Below, piece after piece: positions 37,448 to 46,820 of a DNA stretch of 64,000 nucleotides (position 1 is the first letter of the stretch; each line of letters opens with the position of its first letter). The stretch lies in NCBI GenBank assembly GCA_949281375.1, contig CASDLT010000040.1, positions 186,001 through 250,000 of the forward strand, read 5' to 3'. The notes beneath the pieces were generated by a model, which was not told where the DNA came from, searched no databases, and saw nothing but the letters and a program-made list of their open reading frames with translations. The position numbers and the translations under genes were made by a program. The stretch is from an uncultured Nitrosomonas sp. (lineage in GTDB: Bacteria; Pseudomonadota; Gammaproteobacteria; Burkholderiales; Nitrosomonadaceae).

Positions 37448-38671
37448 ATGGATAAGCAATTGACAGTATTGGATCATATGACGGCTGCACCGCATCGCAG
37501 CCTGTTTTTGGCGGGCGCGCTGCAAGGCGTATTGGCGTTGATCTGGTGGGTATTTGATCTGACCGGGCGCTACGGCATTGCCGGATCAATGACCAACTGG
37601 AGTATTCCGCCGACGTGGGCGCATGCTTTCCTGATGATCTACGGTTTCTTCCCGTTCTTCATTTTTGGCTTTCTGTTTACCACGTACCCGAACTGGATGA
37701 ACGGCGACAAGGTCAAGCCGCGAGAATATGTCATGACATGCGGGGCAATGGCTGCCGGAGTGGTGCTGTTTTATGTGGGATTATTGACGCACAAGGCGAT
37801 CAGCATCGCGGGTGTGGAGTTGATTCTGGCTGGATGGAGTGTGGCGGTGTATGTATTGTTTCGCATTCTATTGACGGCGCCGGCGCAGGATAAACGTCAC
37901 GCCAGAGTAACGAGCGTGGCGCTGTTGATGGGATGGCTGGGCGTTGCGGCCTATTTGATGTGGTTGGTGACCGATAGTCCGGTTGTGCTCAATTTTGCAC
38001 GTCATGCTGGCGTCTGGTTCTTTCTGTTGCCTATCGTTCTGACCGTTTCGCACCGCATGATTCCGTTTTTTTCCAGCCGTGTGCTGGACAATTATGAGAT
38101 GTTCCGGCCTTTCTGGCTGTTATGGCTGATGCTGGCATTGATCGCTGCGCATGGCAGCCTGCAATGGCTGGAATTTTCGGTCTATTTGTGGATCGTGGAT
38201 CTGCCGCTTGCGGCATGCGCCGGATATTTGTCCTACCGCTGGGGATTTCAGCGCAGCTTGCAGGTAAGCCTATTGGCGGTACTGCACATTTCGTTTGCGT
38301 GGCTGGGCGTTGCAATGGCGTTATATGGCCTGCAAAGCCTGATCTATTTTGCTTCCGATACCGTGGTGCTGGGTTTGGCGCCCTTGCATGCGATCGGCAT
38401 CGGTTTCTTCTCGGGCATGATTCTCGCCATGGCGTCGCGCGTAACCCTCGGTCATTCCGGGCGGCCACTTGAACTGGATCGCTTCACATGGTTGTTGTTT
38501 CTAGGTTTCCAGGCAACCGCCGTGCTGCGGATCCTGGCCGACATCGTACCGGCGGGTGCTCCGCTTTTTTATGTGACTGCCGGGTTGGTTTGGCTGGCAT
38601 GCTTCGGGCTGTGGGCCGGGAAATTTGCACCGATTTTCTGGCGAGCCAGGGTAGATGGCAAAGCTGGGTAA
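37448..38671 (+). CDS. nnrS: NnrS family haem-copper membrane protein
   Basis: The 407-residue protein has about twelve membrane segments and begins with PHRSLFLAGALQGVLALIWW, followed by WAHAFLMIYGFFPFFIFGFLFTTYPNWM, the NnrS signature. The His residues in HAFLMIYG, RHAGVWFF, SHRMIPFFSSRVL and LHAIGIGFFSGMILAM are candidate metal ligands. NnrS proteins are linked to nitric oxide stress and denitrification, which fits an organism that makes NO during ammonia oxidation. An ATCAA half-site lies just upstream, but there is no full FNR box. AAGGA lies about eight bases ahead of the ATG. Confidence 0.93.
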   Translation: MDKQLTVLDHMTAAPHRSLFLAGALQGVLALIWWVFDLTGRYGIAGSMTNWSIPPTWAHAFLMIYGFFPFFIFGFLFTTYPNWMNGDKVKPREYVMTCGAMAAGVVLFYVGLLTHKAISIAGVELILAGWSVAVYVLFRILLTAPAQDKRHARVTSVALLMGWLGVAAYLMWLVTDSPVVLNFARHAGVWFFLLPIVLTVSHRMIPFFSSRVLDNYEMFRPFWLLWLMLALIAAHGSLQWLEFSVYLWIVDLPLAACAGYLSYRWGFQRSLQVSLLAVLHISFAWLGVAMALYGLQSLIYFASDTVVLGLAPLHAIGIGFFSGMILAMASRVTLGHSGRPLELDRFTWLLFLGFQATAVLRILADIVPAGAPLFYVTAGLVWLACFGLWAGKFAPIFWRARVDGKAG

Positions 38672-38715
38672 TAAAGAAATAATGTCTTATCCAAGGCAAA
38701 GATAACGATACTCCG

Positions 38716-39273
38716 ATGAACATCTACTGTATGCGCCATGGCCGCACGAATTATAACGACCTGGGTCTGTGCAATGATGATCCGTGCCAGAACGTGCATT
38801 TGACCGCAACAGGCATTGCGCAGGCAGAGTCAGCTGCGCTGGCGCTGAAAAATGTGGCATTCGATCGTATTCTGGTTTCGCCATTGCCGCGCACGCGTCA
38901 GACGGCGGAGATCGTGAATCAGTTTCATGCGGCGCCGATCGAAGTGCATGCCGATCTGGCCGATATTCGTTCAGGTTTCGAGGGCAGGGCTGTGATCGAT
39001 TATTTTAGGGCGATCAGCGATGATCCGCTGCAGATGCGAATCAATGGCGGTGAATCGTTGCTGGATCATAAACAGCGGATTATGCGTTTTATCGATTGGC
39101 TGGCGGTTCAACAGAACAAGAGTGTGTTGATCGTCGCGCATGAAGAAACGATGCGAGTATTTATCGCTTATTTTGAAGGCGGCGTTGAAGATTCTAAGTT
39201 GCGCGATATTCATGTCGGCAATTGCGTCTACCGGCATTATGTGTTGCCTACAGAAAATCAGCTCAGTAATTGA
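38716..39273 (+). CDS. Histidine phosphatase family protein
   Basis: The 185-residue protein starts MNIYCMRHGRTNYND, the phosphoglycerate mutase-like motif with the phospho-accepting His. It also has LTATGIAQAESAALAL, ILVSPLPRTRQTAEIV with the conserved Arg, and VLIVAHEETMRVFI with the second catalytic His. All active-site residues are present. The substrate cannot be predicted. It follows nnrS by 44 bases on the same strand and may share its transcript. Confidence 0.9.
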   Translation: MNIYCMRHGRTNYNDLGLCNDDPCQNVHLTATGIAQAESAALALKNVAFDRILVSPLPRTRQTAEIVNQFHAAPIEVHADLADIRSGFEGRAVIDYFRAISDDPLQMRINGGESLLDHKQRIMRFIDWLAVQQNKSVLIVAHEETMRVFIAYFEGGVEDSKLRDIHVGNCVYRHYVLPTENQLSN

Positions 39274-39358
39274 TGAGAGATGCGCTTGATGCCAGCATCT
39301 GCTCAACTGTTTTTAAGATAAACTATTTTGATCTCAACCGGATGTATGCGCAGCCGAA

Positions 39359-40120
39359 TCACCACCGCCAGCGCTTGGCCGGATCCTGCCGGTAAAACAA
39401 CATCAGTTGCTCATACACTGACGGATAATGCTGCCCCAGCGCGAGCGGCAATTCAAAAAACATTTCACTCATCACCGCGAAGAACTCTGCCGGACTCTCG
39501 GCTGCGTAAGAATCGATGATGATTTCCTGGAGCCGGTCGACCTGCTGGCAGAAGTGATCGTACGCCGTACTGAATATTTCATGCCACGCATGGGGGCTCA
39601 TGTTGGCGTGCAACGCCGGGCATCCGTTCGCGCCTTCATGCAGCATGTCGATTTTATGCGCGAATTCATGGATAACGACGTTATGTCCCAGCTTTGAATG
39701 GATGACATCATCCCAGGACATGATCACCGGCCCGGCAGACCACGCTTCCCCCGCTGCGGCATCGTGAACGTGATGCGCGATGCCGAATTCATCCATATAC
39801 TCGTATTCCAGCATGAATTCCCCGGGATAGAGAATGATCTGTACCCAATTACGGTAGTAATCCAGATCAAGGTTCAGAATCAGCAGGCAGGCCTGCAACG
39901 CAATTGTCACCCGCATCTCGTCAGTGATATCCAGATCATGCGCTCCTGTGATCGTCTTTTCATGCAGAAAAAGTGTCGCCAGCAACCGTAGCCGCTGCAA
40001 CTCATCAGGATCAAGTCCCTGAAGGCAAGGCAAATGGATCAGTTGAAACCAAAGCGTATCCGGTATGGCTTCATGCCGAAGAATTTGATCCCGACGCCAA
40101 TTTTTTATACTCCATGCCAT
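39359..40120 (-). CDS. mtfA: MtfA-type zinc-dependent peptidase (M90)
   Basis: The 253-residue protein has the M90 signature VVIHEFAHKIDMLHEGANG around residue 150 (HExxH) and a downstream glutamate ligand in AAESPAEFFAVMSEMFF. Other family segments are LRLLATLFLHEKTITGAHDLDITDEMRVTIA and YPGEFMLEYEYMDEFGI. In E. coli MtfA binds the repressor Mlc and affects glucose PTS control; in betaproteobacteria without that system the target is unknown. It is transcribed divergently from cysK, with 245 bases between. Confidence 0.93.
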   Translation of the reverse strand: MAWSIKNWRRDQILRHEAIPDTLWFQLIHLPCLQGLDPDELQRLRLLATLFLHEKTITGAHDLDITDEMRVTIALQACLLILNLDLDYYRNWVQIILYPGEFMLEYEYMDEFGIAHHVHDAAAGEAWSAGPVIMSWDDVIHSKLGHNVVIHEFAHKIDMLHEGANGCPALHANMSPHAWHEIFSTAYDHFCQQVDRLQEIIIDSYAAESPAEFFAVMSEMFFELPLALGQHYPSVYEQLMLFYRQDPAKRWRW

Positions 40121-40365
40121 GATGTACTCTCTTGTGCAAACGATCGCAGTTTCAGACTATTGTAAGTAAGATCACATGAATTGATCAAACAAGATGTCAA
40201 TACAGGGCAAAAACGTTTGGGTATATTTTTCCTCTCGAAAACGCTCGGTTTGATCAAGTCACGCTTTCAGCTTTGGAATGAATGCGCTATAGTCAATCTT
40301 TATGTTCTGGCGCAGGGAATAAGGTGTAATGCGCCTGAATTTCTATTATTCAGAGAGGAAGGTTC

Positions 40366-41346
40366 ATGGCAAATTGGTTTGAGGATAATTCATTGTCTAT
40401 AGGCCGCACGCCGCTGGTGCGTCTGAATCGTGTAACGGATGGCGCGCAAGGGCTGGTGCTGGCAAAGATTGAAGGTCGCAATCCGGCGTATTCGGTGAAA
40501 TGCCGGATTGGAGTGGCGATGATCGATGACGCGCAGCAACGTGGATTGCTGGGGCCGGGCAAGGAAATTGTCGAGCCGACCAGTGGCAATACCGGCATTG
40601 CATTGGCGTTTGTAGCGGCTGCGCGGGGCATTCCATTAACCTTGACGATGCCGGAAACGATGAGCGTGGAGCGGCGCAAATTATTGGTCGCTTTGGGTGC
40701 TAAACTGGAATTGACCGAAGGGTCTCGCGGAATGAACGGCGCCTTGGCGAAAGCGGAAGAAATCGTCGCCTCCGACCCGGAGCGATATGTGTTGTTGCAG
40801 CAGTTCAAGAATCCCGCCAACCCCACCATCCATGAAAAAACGACAGGCCCGGAAATCTGGAATGATACCGATGGCGCGGTCGATATTTTTGTGGCCGGAG
40901 TAGGCACCGGCGGCACCATCACCGGTGTTTCGCGCTACATCAAGCACACCAAGGGCAAAGCCATCACCACTGTGGCGGTTGAACCGACCGCCAGCCCAGT
41001 GTTGTCGCAAAAACGAGCTGGTGTATCGCTCGCTCCAGGGCCGCATAAAATACAAGGCATCGGCGCCGGTTTTGTGCCAGATAATCTGGAGCTTGATCTG
41101 GTCGATGAAATTGAGCAGGTCAGCAATGAGGAAGCGATTGCGTATGCGCGACGTCTGGCGCGGGAAGAGGGTATTTTGGCGGGCATTTCTTGCGGTGCAG
41201 CCGTTGCGGCTGCGGTACGGCATGCCAAGCGTCCTGAAAATTCCCATAAAACCATTGTCGTGGTATTGCCGGATTCTGCCGAACGTTATTTGAGCAGTAT
41301 TCTTTTTGAAGGGATGTTTGATGACCAAGGTCTGACGGCGCTGTGA
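40366..41346 (+). CDS. cysK: Cysteine synthase A (O-acetylserine sulfhydrylase)
   Basis: CysK makes cysteine from O-acetylserine and sulfide with PLP. The 326-residue protein closely follows CysK rather than Cys[38 protein letters not shown] (with the PLP lysine), [29 protein letters not shown] and the phosphate-binding [11 protein letters not shown]. It overlaps the next gene, serine acetyltransferase, by four bases. In many bacteria CysK and CysE form the cysteine synthase complex, and the coupling here supports coordinated synthesis. GAGAGGAAGG precedes the start. Confidence 0.95.
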   Translation: MANWFEDNSLSIGRTPLVRLNRVTDGAQGLVLAKIEGRNPAYSVKCRIGVAMIDDAQQRGLLGPGKEIVEPTSGNTGIALAFVAAARGIPLTLTMPETMSVERRKLLVALGAKLELTEGSRGMNGALAKAEEIVASDPERYVLLQQFKNPANPTIHEKTTGPEIWNDTDGAVDIFVAGVGTGGTITGVSRYIKHTKGKAITTVAVEPTASPVLSQKRAGVSLAPGPHKIQGIGAGFVPDNLELDLVDEIEQVSNEEAIAYARRLAREEGILAGISCGAAVAAAVRHAKRPENSHKTIVVVLPDSAERYLSSILFEGMFDDQGLTAL

Positions 41347-42293
41347 ACTCTACCAAACGAACGCGCGATTCTCTGTTACGTACCACCCACCTGGAGATAG
41401 ACAGTATTGTTGACGAGTTGCGCGTTTTGCGAATGGCTTCCCTGGAACGCCGCAATCGTCATGACAGGCCGCCACGCTTACCCTCGCGCAAAATACTCGC
41501 CAGTGTGACCGAAGGCTTGAGCGCTGCCTTGTTTCCGAACCGACTTGGCTCTTCGGAATTGGCTGACGAAGGTATCGATCATTACGTGGGACATCTGCTG
41601 AACGTGACATTGCGAGAGCTGATGGTGCAAATTCAGCATGAGTTGCACTATAACTCGGGACTGGAAGTTCTCAGCAGCGAAGACCGTGAGCAGTCAGTTT
41701 TCATTACACAGGCGTTTGCAAAAAAACTGCCGGACATTCGACAATTGCTCGAAAGCGATATTAAGGCGGCATATGAAGGCGATCCGGCGGCGCGCAACGT
41801 GGATGAGGTTTTGGTCTGCTATCCGGGAATCATGGCGATTATCCATTACCGTCTGGCACATGTGTTGTATGGCTTGGGCGTGCCCCTGATTGCGCGCATG
41901 ATGTCTGAAATCGCACATTCGGTCACGGGTATTGAAATTCATCCTGGAGCTCAAATTGGCGCGAGTTTCTTCATCGATCATGGCACTGGGGTGGTGATCG
42001 GGGAAACGTCCATCATTGGGCAGAATGTTCGGTTGTATCAAGCGGTAACATTGGGCGCCAAGCGCTTTCCTGTTGATGAAAACGGCGCATTGGTGAAGGG
42101 TAACCTGCGTCATCCGATCGTGGAGGATGATGTGGTCGTTTATGCAGGTGCGACGATATTGGGACGCATCACGATCGGCAGAGGTTCGACGATCGGCGGC
42201 AATGTCTGGTTGACGCGCAGCGTGCCACCAGGCAGCAATATTTCACAAGCCCAGACCCGCCATGAAGTTTTTGAAGGTGGCGCGGGAATTTAA
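41343..42293 (+). CDS. cysE: Serine O-acetyltransferase (EpsC/CysE type)
   Basis: The enzyme acetylates serine to O-acetylserine. At 316 residues it has an N-terminal helical domain (about 1-175) and a left-handed parallel beta-helix acetyltransferase domain. The latter shows [45 protein letters not shown] and hexapeptide repeats to [12 protein letters not shown]. Catalytic His in IDHGTG is present. The C-terminus is GGAGI, ending in Ile as required for inserting into the CysK active site. It is coupled to cysK by a four-base overlap. Confidence 0.95.
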   Translation: MNSTKRTRDSLLRTTHLEIDSIVDELRVLRMASLERRNRHDRPPRLPSRKILASVTEGLSAALFPNRLGSSELADEGIDHYVGHLLNVTLRELMVQIQHELHYNSGLEVLSSEDREQSVFITQAFAKKLPDIRQLLESDIKAAYEGDPAARNVDEVLVCYPGIMAIIHYRLAHVLYGLGVPLIARMMSEIAHSVTGIEIHPGAQIGASFFIDHGTGVVIGETSIIGQNVRLYQAVTLGAKRFPVDENGALVKGNLRHPIVEDDVVVYAGATILGRITIGRGSTIGGNVWLTRSVPPGSNISQAQTRHEVFEGGAGI

Positions 42294-42427
42294 TCGTCTG
42301 ATCCGTAAATCGTGGATGATCGAGCAATGGCTTTTTTGAATGAGTTGAGGGAATGGAATGATCAACTCGTGCAATTGATTCCAGTCGTCAGATTCACGGT
42401 TTAAACAAGATATTTTTGAGGGTTGCA

Positions 42428-42835
42428 ATGACAGTCAATAAATTACAGCTTACATTGGAAGACGCCAAGACCATTGCTGCAGCAGCGGAAGCCGAAGCAA
42501 GGCGTCATCAGTGGTCGGTGGTCATCGCCATTGTTGATGAGGGTGGTCATCTGCTTTTATTGCAGCGTTTGGATGATGCGCAGTATGGCAGTATCGCAGT
42601 GGCGACTGAGAAAGCCCGTGCTGCCATTGCCTTCCGGCGTCCCACCAAAGTGTGGGAAGATCACATTGCTGAAGGTCACACGCGCTACCTAAAATTGCCC
42701 GGAGCGTTGCCTATAGAAGGCGGATTACCCATTGTGCTCAATCAGCAGTATATTGGTGCGATTGGTGTCAGTGGCGTACGGTCGTTTCAAGATGCACAGA
42801 TTGCACAGGCCGGGATTGATGCTTTCCTCTCATGA
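42428..42835 (+). CDS. GlcG/HbpS family haem-binding-type protein
   Basis: The 135-residue protein from ATG 42428, with GAGG seven bases upstream, begins LTLEDAKTIAAAAEAEARRH. It has the DUF336 core WSVVIAIVDEGGHLLLLQRLDDA, SIAVATEKARAAIAFRRPT and LPIEGGLPIVLNQQYIGAIGVSGV. The family includes HbpS, a haem-degrading sensor accessory protein, and GlcG of unknown role. There is no signal peptide, so it should be cytoplasmic. It stands alone after cysE. Confidence 0.9.
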   Translation: MTVNKLQLTLEDAKTIAAAAEAEARRHQWSVVIAIVDEGGHLLLLQRLDDAQYGSIAVATEKARAAIAFRRPTKVWEDHIAEGHTRYLKLPGALPIEGGLPIVLNQQYIGAIGVSGVRSFQDAQIAQAGIDAFLS

Positions 42836-43466
42836 AGAGTGCTCGTTCGTATTCCGGCGAGGAAAGCGCTGAGAAACTACGGTGCTGGTTCATGCTGCGT
42901 TGAAGCATTTTTCCGAAGCGCCTTGGCTCATTGATCATTTGTAAACTGTATTTTAATTAAATTTTTCCTTTTTTGACTGTCGTTATTCGCTTGCCTCAGT
43001 GATTTCCTCTTGTACTTATTCCCCTATCTTCCTCCATCAATACCGGTATTCTTTCGGTACGTATCAGTTTAAGTAATAATAAACCGGCGTGTTTCTTTTG
43101 TGGTTTTCTCCTGAGTTATTCCTTCAAGACTCTCATTCTCATCTATTTTTCGTTGCCGTCAGTGTTGCTCAATATTGCTTGAAGCTAGGCATGCATTCAT
43201 TTATCAATGAGTTATAAGGAATGGCTTATCATAAATATCATAATTATTGATTGGCTCTAATATTTTAATCCAGCTATAGTTCGCTTCGGTGACTTGTGTC
43301 GTGAAAGATAATATTTTCACGATAATTGTCACTAAGTAACAATCTTGCTTATTCTCAAAGCAATGTTGTTCGGGACTGAACGGAACTTAACGGAATATTA
43401 TGTCAGTTGAATCATATTCCCGGCTCTGTTTGAAAATTTAATTTAAATATGGAAGAGGTAAAACAA
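42836..43466. other. Gene-free region upstream of a small lipoprotein
   Basis: No convincing coding frame, RNA gene or repeat was seen in these 631 bases. The right part is AT-rich (for example 42940-42970 and 43230-43330) and may hold the promoter of the small lipoprotein gene. A short mirrored stretch around 43300-43330 (GTGAAAGATAATATTTTCAC) forms a good inverted repeat, GTGAAA with TTTCAC. Confidence 0.55.
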
Positions 43467-43691
43467 ATGAAACTAAAACTTTTAGCACTGTTAGGTGCAT
43501 TGAGTTTTTTGTCAGCCTGTTCGTCATTGCCTGAAACACAAGGTAACGTTACGGCTGGTAATAGCAGGGTATATTGGATCAATCCAGCAACCGGACAACC
43601 CGGTGGCTATATTGTCTCAAGAGCGGCATCGCAAAAAACTAAAAATGATAACTATGCCGATTCGAATGAATCGAGAGTCATCAGCCGGTAA
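43467..43691 (+). CDS. Small secreted lipoprotein of unknown function
   Basis: From ATG 43467, with GAGG upstream, the product is 74 residues. The signal MKLKLLALLGALSFLSAC has a clear lipobox (LSAC), giving a mature lipoprotein of about 57 residues with the sequence VYWINPATGQPGGYIVSRAAS in its middle. I do not recognise a family. The Ser at +2 suggests outer-membrane sorting. It lies alone in a gene-poor stretch, consistent with a single-gene unit under its own promoter. Confidence 0.75.
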   Translation: MKLKLLALLGALSFLSACSSLPETQGNVTAGNSRVYWINPATGQPGGYIVSRAASQKTKNDNYADSNESRVISR

Positions 43692-44017
43692 GATCTAATC
43701 TGGCTAATGCTCTACAAAAAAATTATGGCTTTGTAATAATACTCTAGCACTATGCAATTTTGTACTCATCAAGAACTGCCTTGTGAACGGTAGACATTGC
43801 GTTGATGATCACAGTGCTGCTCGCATCAGCTCAAACAATAATAAAAAAATGAATCACTGGTGATGCTGATTCGATTCAGCATCACCTTCACCTAGAAATC
43901 ATTTTCTTCGCAAAAATCAGTTGCACTACCCTGTGCATTTTTCAACCTCAGTTTCGTGCAGCAAAGCTATCTATCGGGGCTAGAGCAGAACATTCTCAAA
44001 AATAAAAGGCAGTTTTT
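43692..44017. other. Gap between lipoprotein and DUF2165 genes
   Basis: These 326 bases hold no gene. One strong hairpin is present, GGTGATGCTGA (43859-43869) with TCAGCATCACC (43876-43886) and a six-base loop. It has no downstream T-run on the plus strand and lies between convergent genes, so it may still act as a weak or Rho-assisted end signal. Confidence 0.6.
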
Positions 44018-44512
44018 TTACGCATGCCGGTCGTCGTCGTGCTGAGTCAGATAAATCAGTGCGGCACTCATGATCATCACCAAACGAAAAGCTGCTTGTT
44101 GGCCGTTTGCAACGTCCGATTGCCACATCAAGAACCATTCTCCGCCGATAGTCATAAATCCGGTGAACCATAACAATAGGCCGAGGGTAAGCCCAAGAAT
44201 CGCGAATTTTTTGGATTGATTGAAAGCGATTGGTTGTTGAATGTTCTGGTAGAGGTGAAAGCTGCCAGCGCCACAAAGCACGGCAATGGTAATTTCAATC
44301 GCGATGATTAAGCCATACACAATATGGTGAATGAGCGGAGTATCAATGGCGCGCCATAGCTCCTGGTTGCCAGGGAAAGTCGTGTCCATGGTCAACACAT
44401 GATGCACGAAGGTGAAATTCGAGTAATAATCGGTAATATTGTTGAGCGCCACTAACGATGCATACAGTGCAATTGCTCCAACGATAAAAATTTTGGATAG
44501 TCTCGTGATCAT
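44018..44512 (-). CDS. DUF2165 family inner-membrane protein
   Basis: The 164-residue protein has four predicted membrane helices: about residues 8-24, 65-85, 103-121 and 138-155. Family features are LVALNNITDYYSNFTFVHHVLTMDTTF, HHIVYGLIIAIEI, and the closing GGEWFLMWQSDVANGQQAAFRLVMIMSAALIYL. The conserved His pairs suggest metal or quinone contact, but the function is unknown. It follows the Tim44-like gene on the minus strand, with about 140 bases between them. Confidence 0.87.
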   Translation of the reverse strand: MITRLSKIFIVGAIALYASLVALNNITDYYSNFTFVHHVLTMDTTFPGNQELWRAIDTPLIHHIVYGLIIAIEITIAVLCGAGSFHLYQNIQQPIAFNQSKKFAILGLTLGLLLWFTGFMTIGGEWFLMWQSDVANGQQAAFRLVMIMSAALIYLTQHDDDRHA

Positions 44513-44654
44513 TCAAAAAGATAGCGGAATGGGCGCTTGGAGAAGAAGGCAATTTGAACAGACAAAAGCTAATCTGCAATCTGCTTACGTTTCGATCTGA
44601 CTGATGCTGTATTGAGCGACTCAGCCAGATCGAACGCGTTACTGAATAACCCAA

Positions 44655-45497
44655 TCAGGTCATTTGTTGGATGCCGGTCAAAAGCCATGTGGCATCCGGA
44701 TCCTTGAGATCCTTCTGGACGTGCCAGATTTCATCAAACGATTCTGGTTCGCCATCAGGGACATCGCGCAGCTGTCCGGTGAAGCGCACACTCGCAATGG
44801 CTGAATCGCTGGTTGTTTCAACTTCCAGCAAATGCGCATCGATGAACATGACTTCGGTTTTTTGTGATGCGCCACCGCGTTCTTTAATTTCTGCGCTGAT
44901 TTCATTGAACATTTCAGGCGTAGCAAAGTCTCGGATTTGATCGAGGTCGCCTGCATCATTGGCTGCCTGCAAGCGGATGAAAGACGCTTTCGCATTGCGA
45001 ATGAACGGCTCTACTTGAAAATCCGCGGGAATGCTGGGCCGGTAGGCTGTTCCTGCAGCGGAAGAAGAAGCGACCTCAGGCGGTGTATCAAAACGATCGG
45101 TGTGCGTATTAACCCCGGAGTACTGCAACGGTGCGGATTCTTGAGTCCTGGGTTTGCGCAGCATGCGAACGATGAAGAAAACTGCTCCAATCAATAGCAC
45201 CAGCGTAAGGATATCCATCATATTGATGTTTTCGAACGCTCCACCCATAAATAGAGCTGCAAGCAACCCACCGGCTGCCAGTCCTGCGAGAGCGCCACCC
45301 CATTTACTGCCGGTAGAAGGCGCAGCCGCGGGTGTCCCCGCAGGAGAGCGTTGTGGATTCGGCGCTGCTTGCTGTTGGTTAATTTGACGTTGGGTTCCCA
45401 TATTTTTGCCGCCGCCCATGCGCTTGGCTTCCGCATCAAAAGCAAGCAATCCAAAGCTAAGGAAAACCAAAGTCAGAAAGGTGAGGGTGTTTTTCAT
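44655..45497 (-). CDS. Tim44-like domain protein
   Basis: The 280-residue protein has an N-terminal signal or anchor (NTLTFLTLVFLSFGLLAFDAEAK), a Gln/Ala/Pro-rich linker, a Gly/Ala-rich transmembrane stretch (residues 65-110, GGALAGLAAGGLLAALFMGG, then DILTLVLLIGAVFFIV), and a C-terminal Tim44/MRPL45-like domain (about 145-280, FIRNAKASFIRLQAANDAGDLDQIRDFATPEMF ... VRFTGQLRD). Bacterial members are envelope proteins of unknown role; mitochondrial Tim44 tethers Hsp70 to the import channel, but that role should not be carried over. Confidence 0.9.
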   Translation of the reverse strand: MKNTLTFLTLVFLSFGLLAFDAEAKRMGGGKNMGTQRQINQQQAAPNPQRSPAGTPAAAPSTGSKWGGALAGLAAGGLLAALFMGGAFENINMMDILTLVLLIGAVFFIVRMLRKPRTQESAPLQYSGVNTHTDRFDTPPEVASSSAAGTAYRPSIPADFQVEPFIRNAKASFIRLQAANDAGDLDQIRDFATPEMFNEISAEIKERGGASQKTEVMFIDAHLLEVETTSDSAIASVRFTGQLRDVPDGEPESFDEIWHVQKDLKDPDATWLLTGIQQMT

Positions 45498-45635
45498 AAT
45501 TATCTCCCAAACTGTGTTGTTAAAAAAATCGAGTATAGCATCGGGTTTGTATTGCCAGCTACCCAGAATTAGCTGATCCTCTATTCATGGGCATTTGCCG
45601 CAATTTACCTTCTTTAGAGAGTATGGCTGGCAGTA

Positions 45636-46064
45636 TTAGTTCAGCAGGATCAAGCCAGGAATGGCATCATTGCCGATCCAGACGATGGCATTCTGATTGA
45701 ATTGCTGACCGATCGAGCAGGCGTTTTCCAGATTCAATCCGATCACAAAAAAACCTTTTTCGATCGGCCATTTTCCAAGTGGATCCTTATGCAGGCTTGC
45801 TGCAATGGAATAATTCCAATTGCTTAGGTAATCCCGTAGTAATTGATGTGCTCGCGCATTATTCTCATCATTTTGTAGCTGACTCCGAGGATTGTAAGCG
45901 CTGATAATGGCGCCGTACGGCTGTTGTGCTGTTTTCAGCAGGTGCGCCAACTGCGGGGAATAATGATTGATTCGCAAGCTGATTGGATCATTGTGAATAA
46001 AAATCTGATAGTCTGTTTGCAGATAGTTCGTGATGAGATCGTCTGAGACACGAGAGGGTGTCAT
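45636..46064 (-). CDS. DUF3293 family protein
   Basis: The 142-residue protein starts MTPSRVSDDLITNYLQTDY and matches DUF3293 in layout: YQIF near the start, AIISAYNPRSQ in the middle, LHKDPLGKWPIEKGFFVIGL, and a final NAIVWIGNDAIPGLILL. It is cytoplasmic, with no signal peptide. The function is unknown. It lies between the Tim44-like gene and a cytochrome c gene with ordinary intergenic gaps on both sides. Confidence 0.82.
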   Translation of the reverse strand: MTPSRVSDDLITNYLQTDYQIFIHNDPISLRINHYSPQLAHLLKTAQQPYGAIISAYNPRSQLQNDENNARAHQLLRDYLSNWNYSIAASLHKDPLGKWPIEKGFFVIGLNLENACSIGQQFNQNAIVWIGNDAIPGLILLN

Positions 46065-46187
46065 ATGGCAGTTTATGAAATGGCAGCAACGCTTCGCAGC
46101 AACTGAGATCCGTCAACACGATAGGCGAGGAAGCGAGAACTGCGCAACGAAGCTTTTCGCTCGTGCGGTGAATTATTCAGTGTTTAC

Positions 46188-46745
46188 TTAATGGCTGCCG
46201 TGCTCATGATCATGACCGGGAGTCTCGTGCTGCGTTGAGTGGGTGAGTTCCTGATAATTCTCGGGTGTCATTTTGCCGAGTTTGAGAATGAAAGCGGTCA
46301 TTCCCCAAATGTCATCATCACTATGACTTAGCCCCCATGCAGGCATTGCAGTCATTTTTAAACCGTTTTTGATGACCCAGAAATAAGTTCTTGCGCGTGT
46401 CAATCTTTCAGTGTCATCGCTGATCGGTTCGCTCTCATGAAAAATTGGAGCACGGGGATACAAGCCCACAGAAAGCTCAGTCGGTTTCATGCCGGGCGCC
46501 AAATGACAGATCGTGCACATCTCGTGGTAATGCTCGGCCCCGGCCGATAGCATATCGGGCGCATCTAGCGATGGGACGGTCAAATCCCTGGAGCGGACGT
46601 CAATCGAGCTTTCACGCATCCTTTCGATGAATTTTTCAGTGATTTCCCAATGTTTTTCGGTGGCAGCCATATTGTAGGCACCGAATGCAAGTGCGATGAT
46701 AAGTGCTATCAATGAAGTGATGAGCAGATTAAATAGGATTTTCAT
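46188..46745 (-). CDS. Membrane-anchored cytochrome c
   Basis: The 185-residue protein has an uncleaved N-terminal helix (LFNLLITSLIALIIALAFGAY). A periplasmic domain follows with one CTICH haem motif at about residue 76 and a distal ligand probably in MTAMPAW. The tail is His-rich (HETPGHDHEHGSH) and could bind metal. Conserved segments are EMCTICHLAPGM, TRARTYFWVIKNGLKMTAMPAWG and DDDIWGMTAFI, as in cytochromes attached to periplasmic electron-transfer chains. It is adjacent to the CysB-type regulator gene. Confidence 0.88.
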   Translation of the reverse strand: MKILFNLLITSLIALIIALAFGAYNMAATEKHWEITEKFIERMRESSIDVRSRDLTVPSLDAPDMLSAGAEHYHEMCTICHLAPGMKPTELSVGLYPRAPIFHESEPISDDTERLTRARTYFWVIKNGLKMTAMPAWGLSHSDDDIWGMTAFILKLGKMTPENYQELTHSTQHETPGHDHEHGSH

Positions 46746-46820
46746 GATGTGCTGACCTATGGGTGGGTGATGCCCGCCGTGAAAGGGATTGGGGCAAGTA
46801 CATTCATGGTACGTTTAAAT

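Noticed and set aside
40366-41346. Calling this gene cysM (cysteine synthase B)
   Set aside because: The motif wording and length follow CysK more closely, and it is coupled to serine acetyltransferase, the CysK partner.
43859-43886. Strong hairpin proposed as a terminator for the small lipoprotein gene
   Set aside because: No T-run follows it, so it is only noted as a hairpin within the gap.
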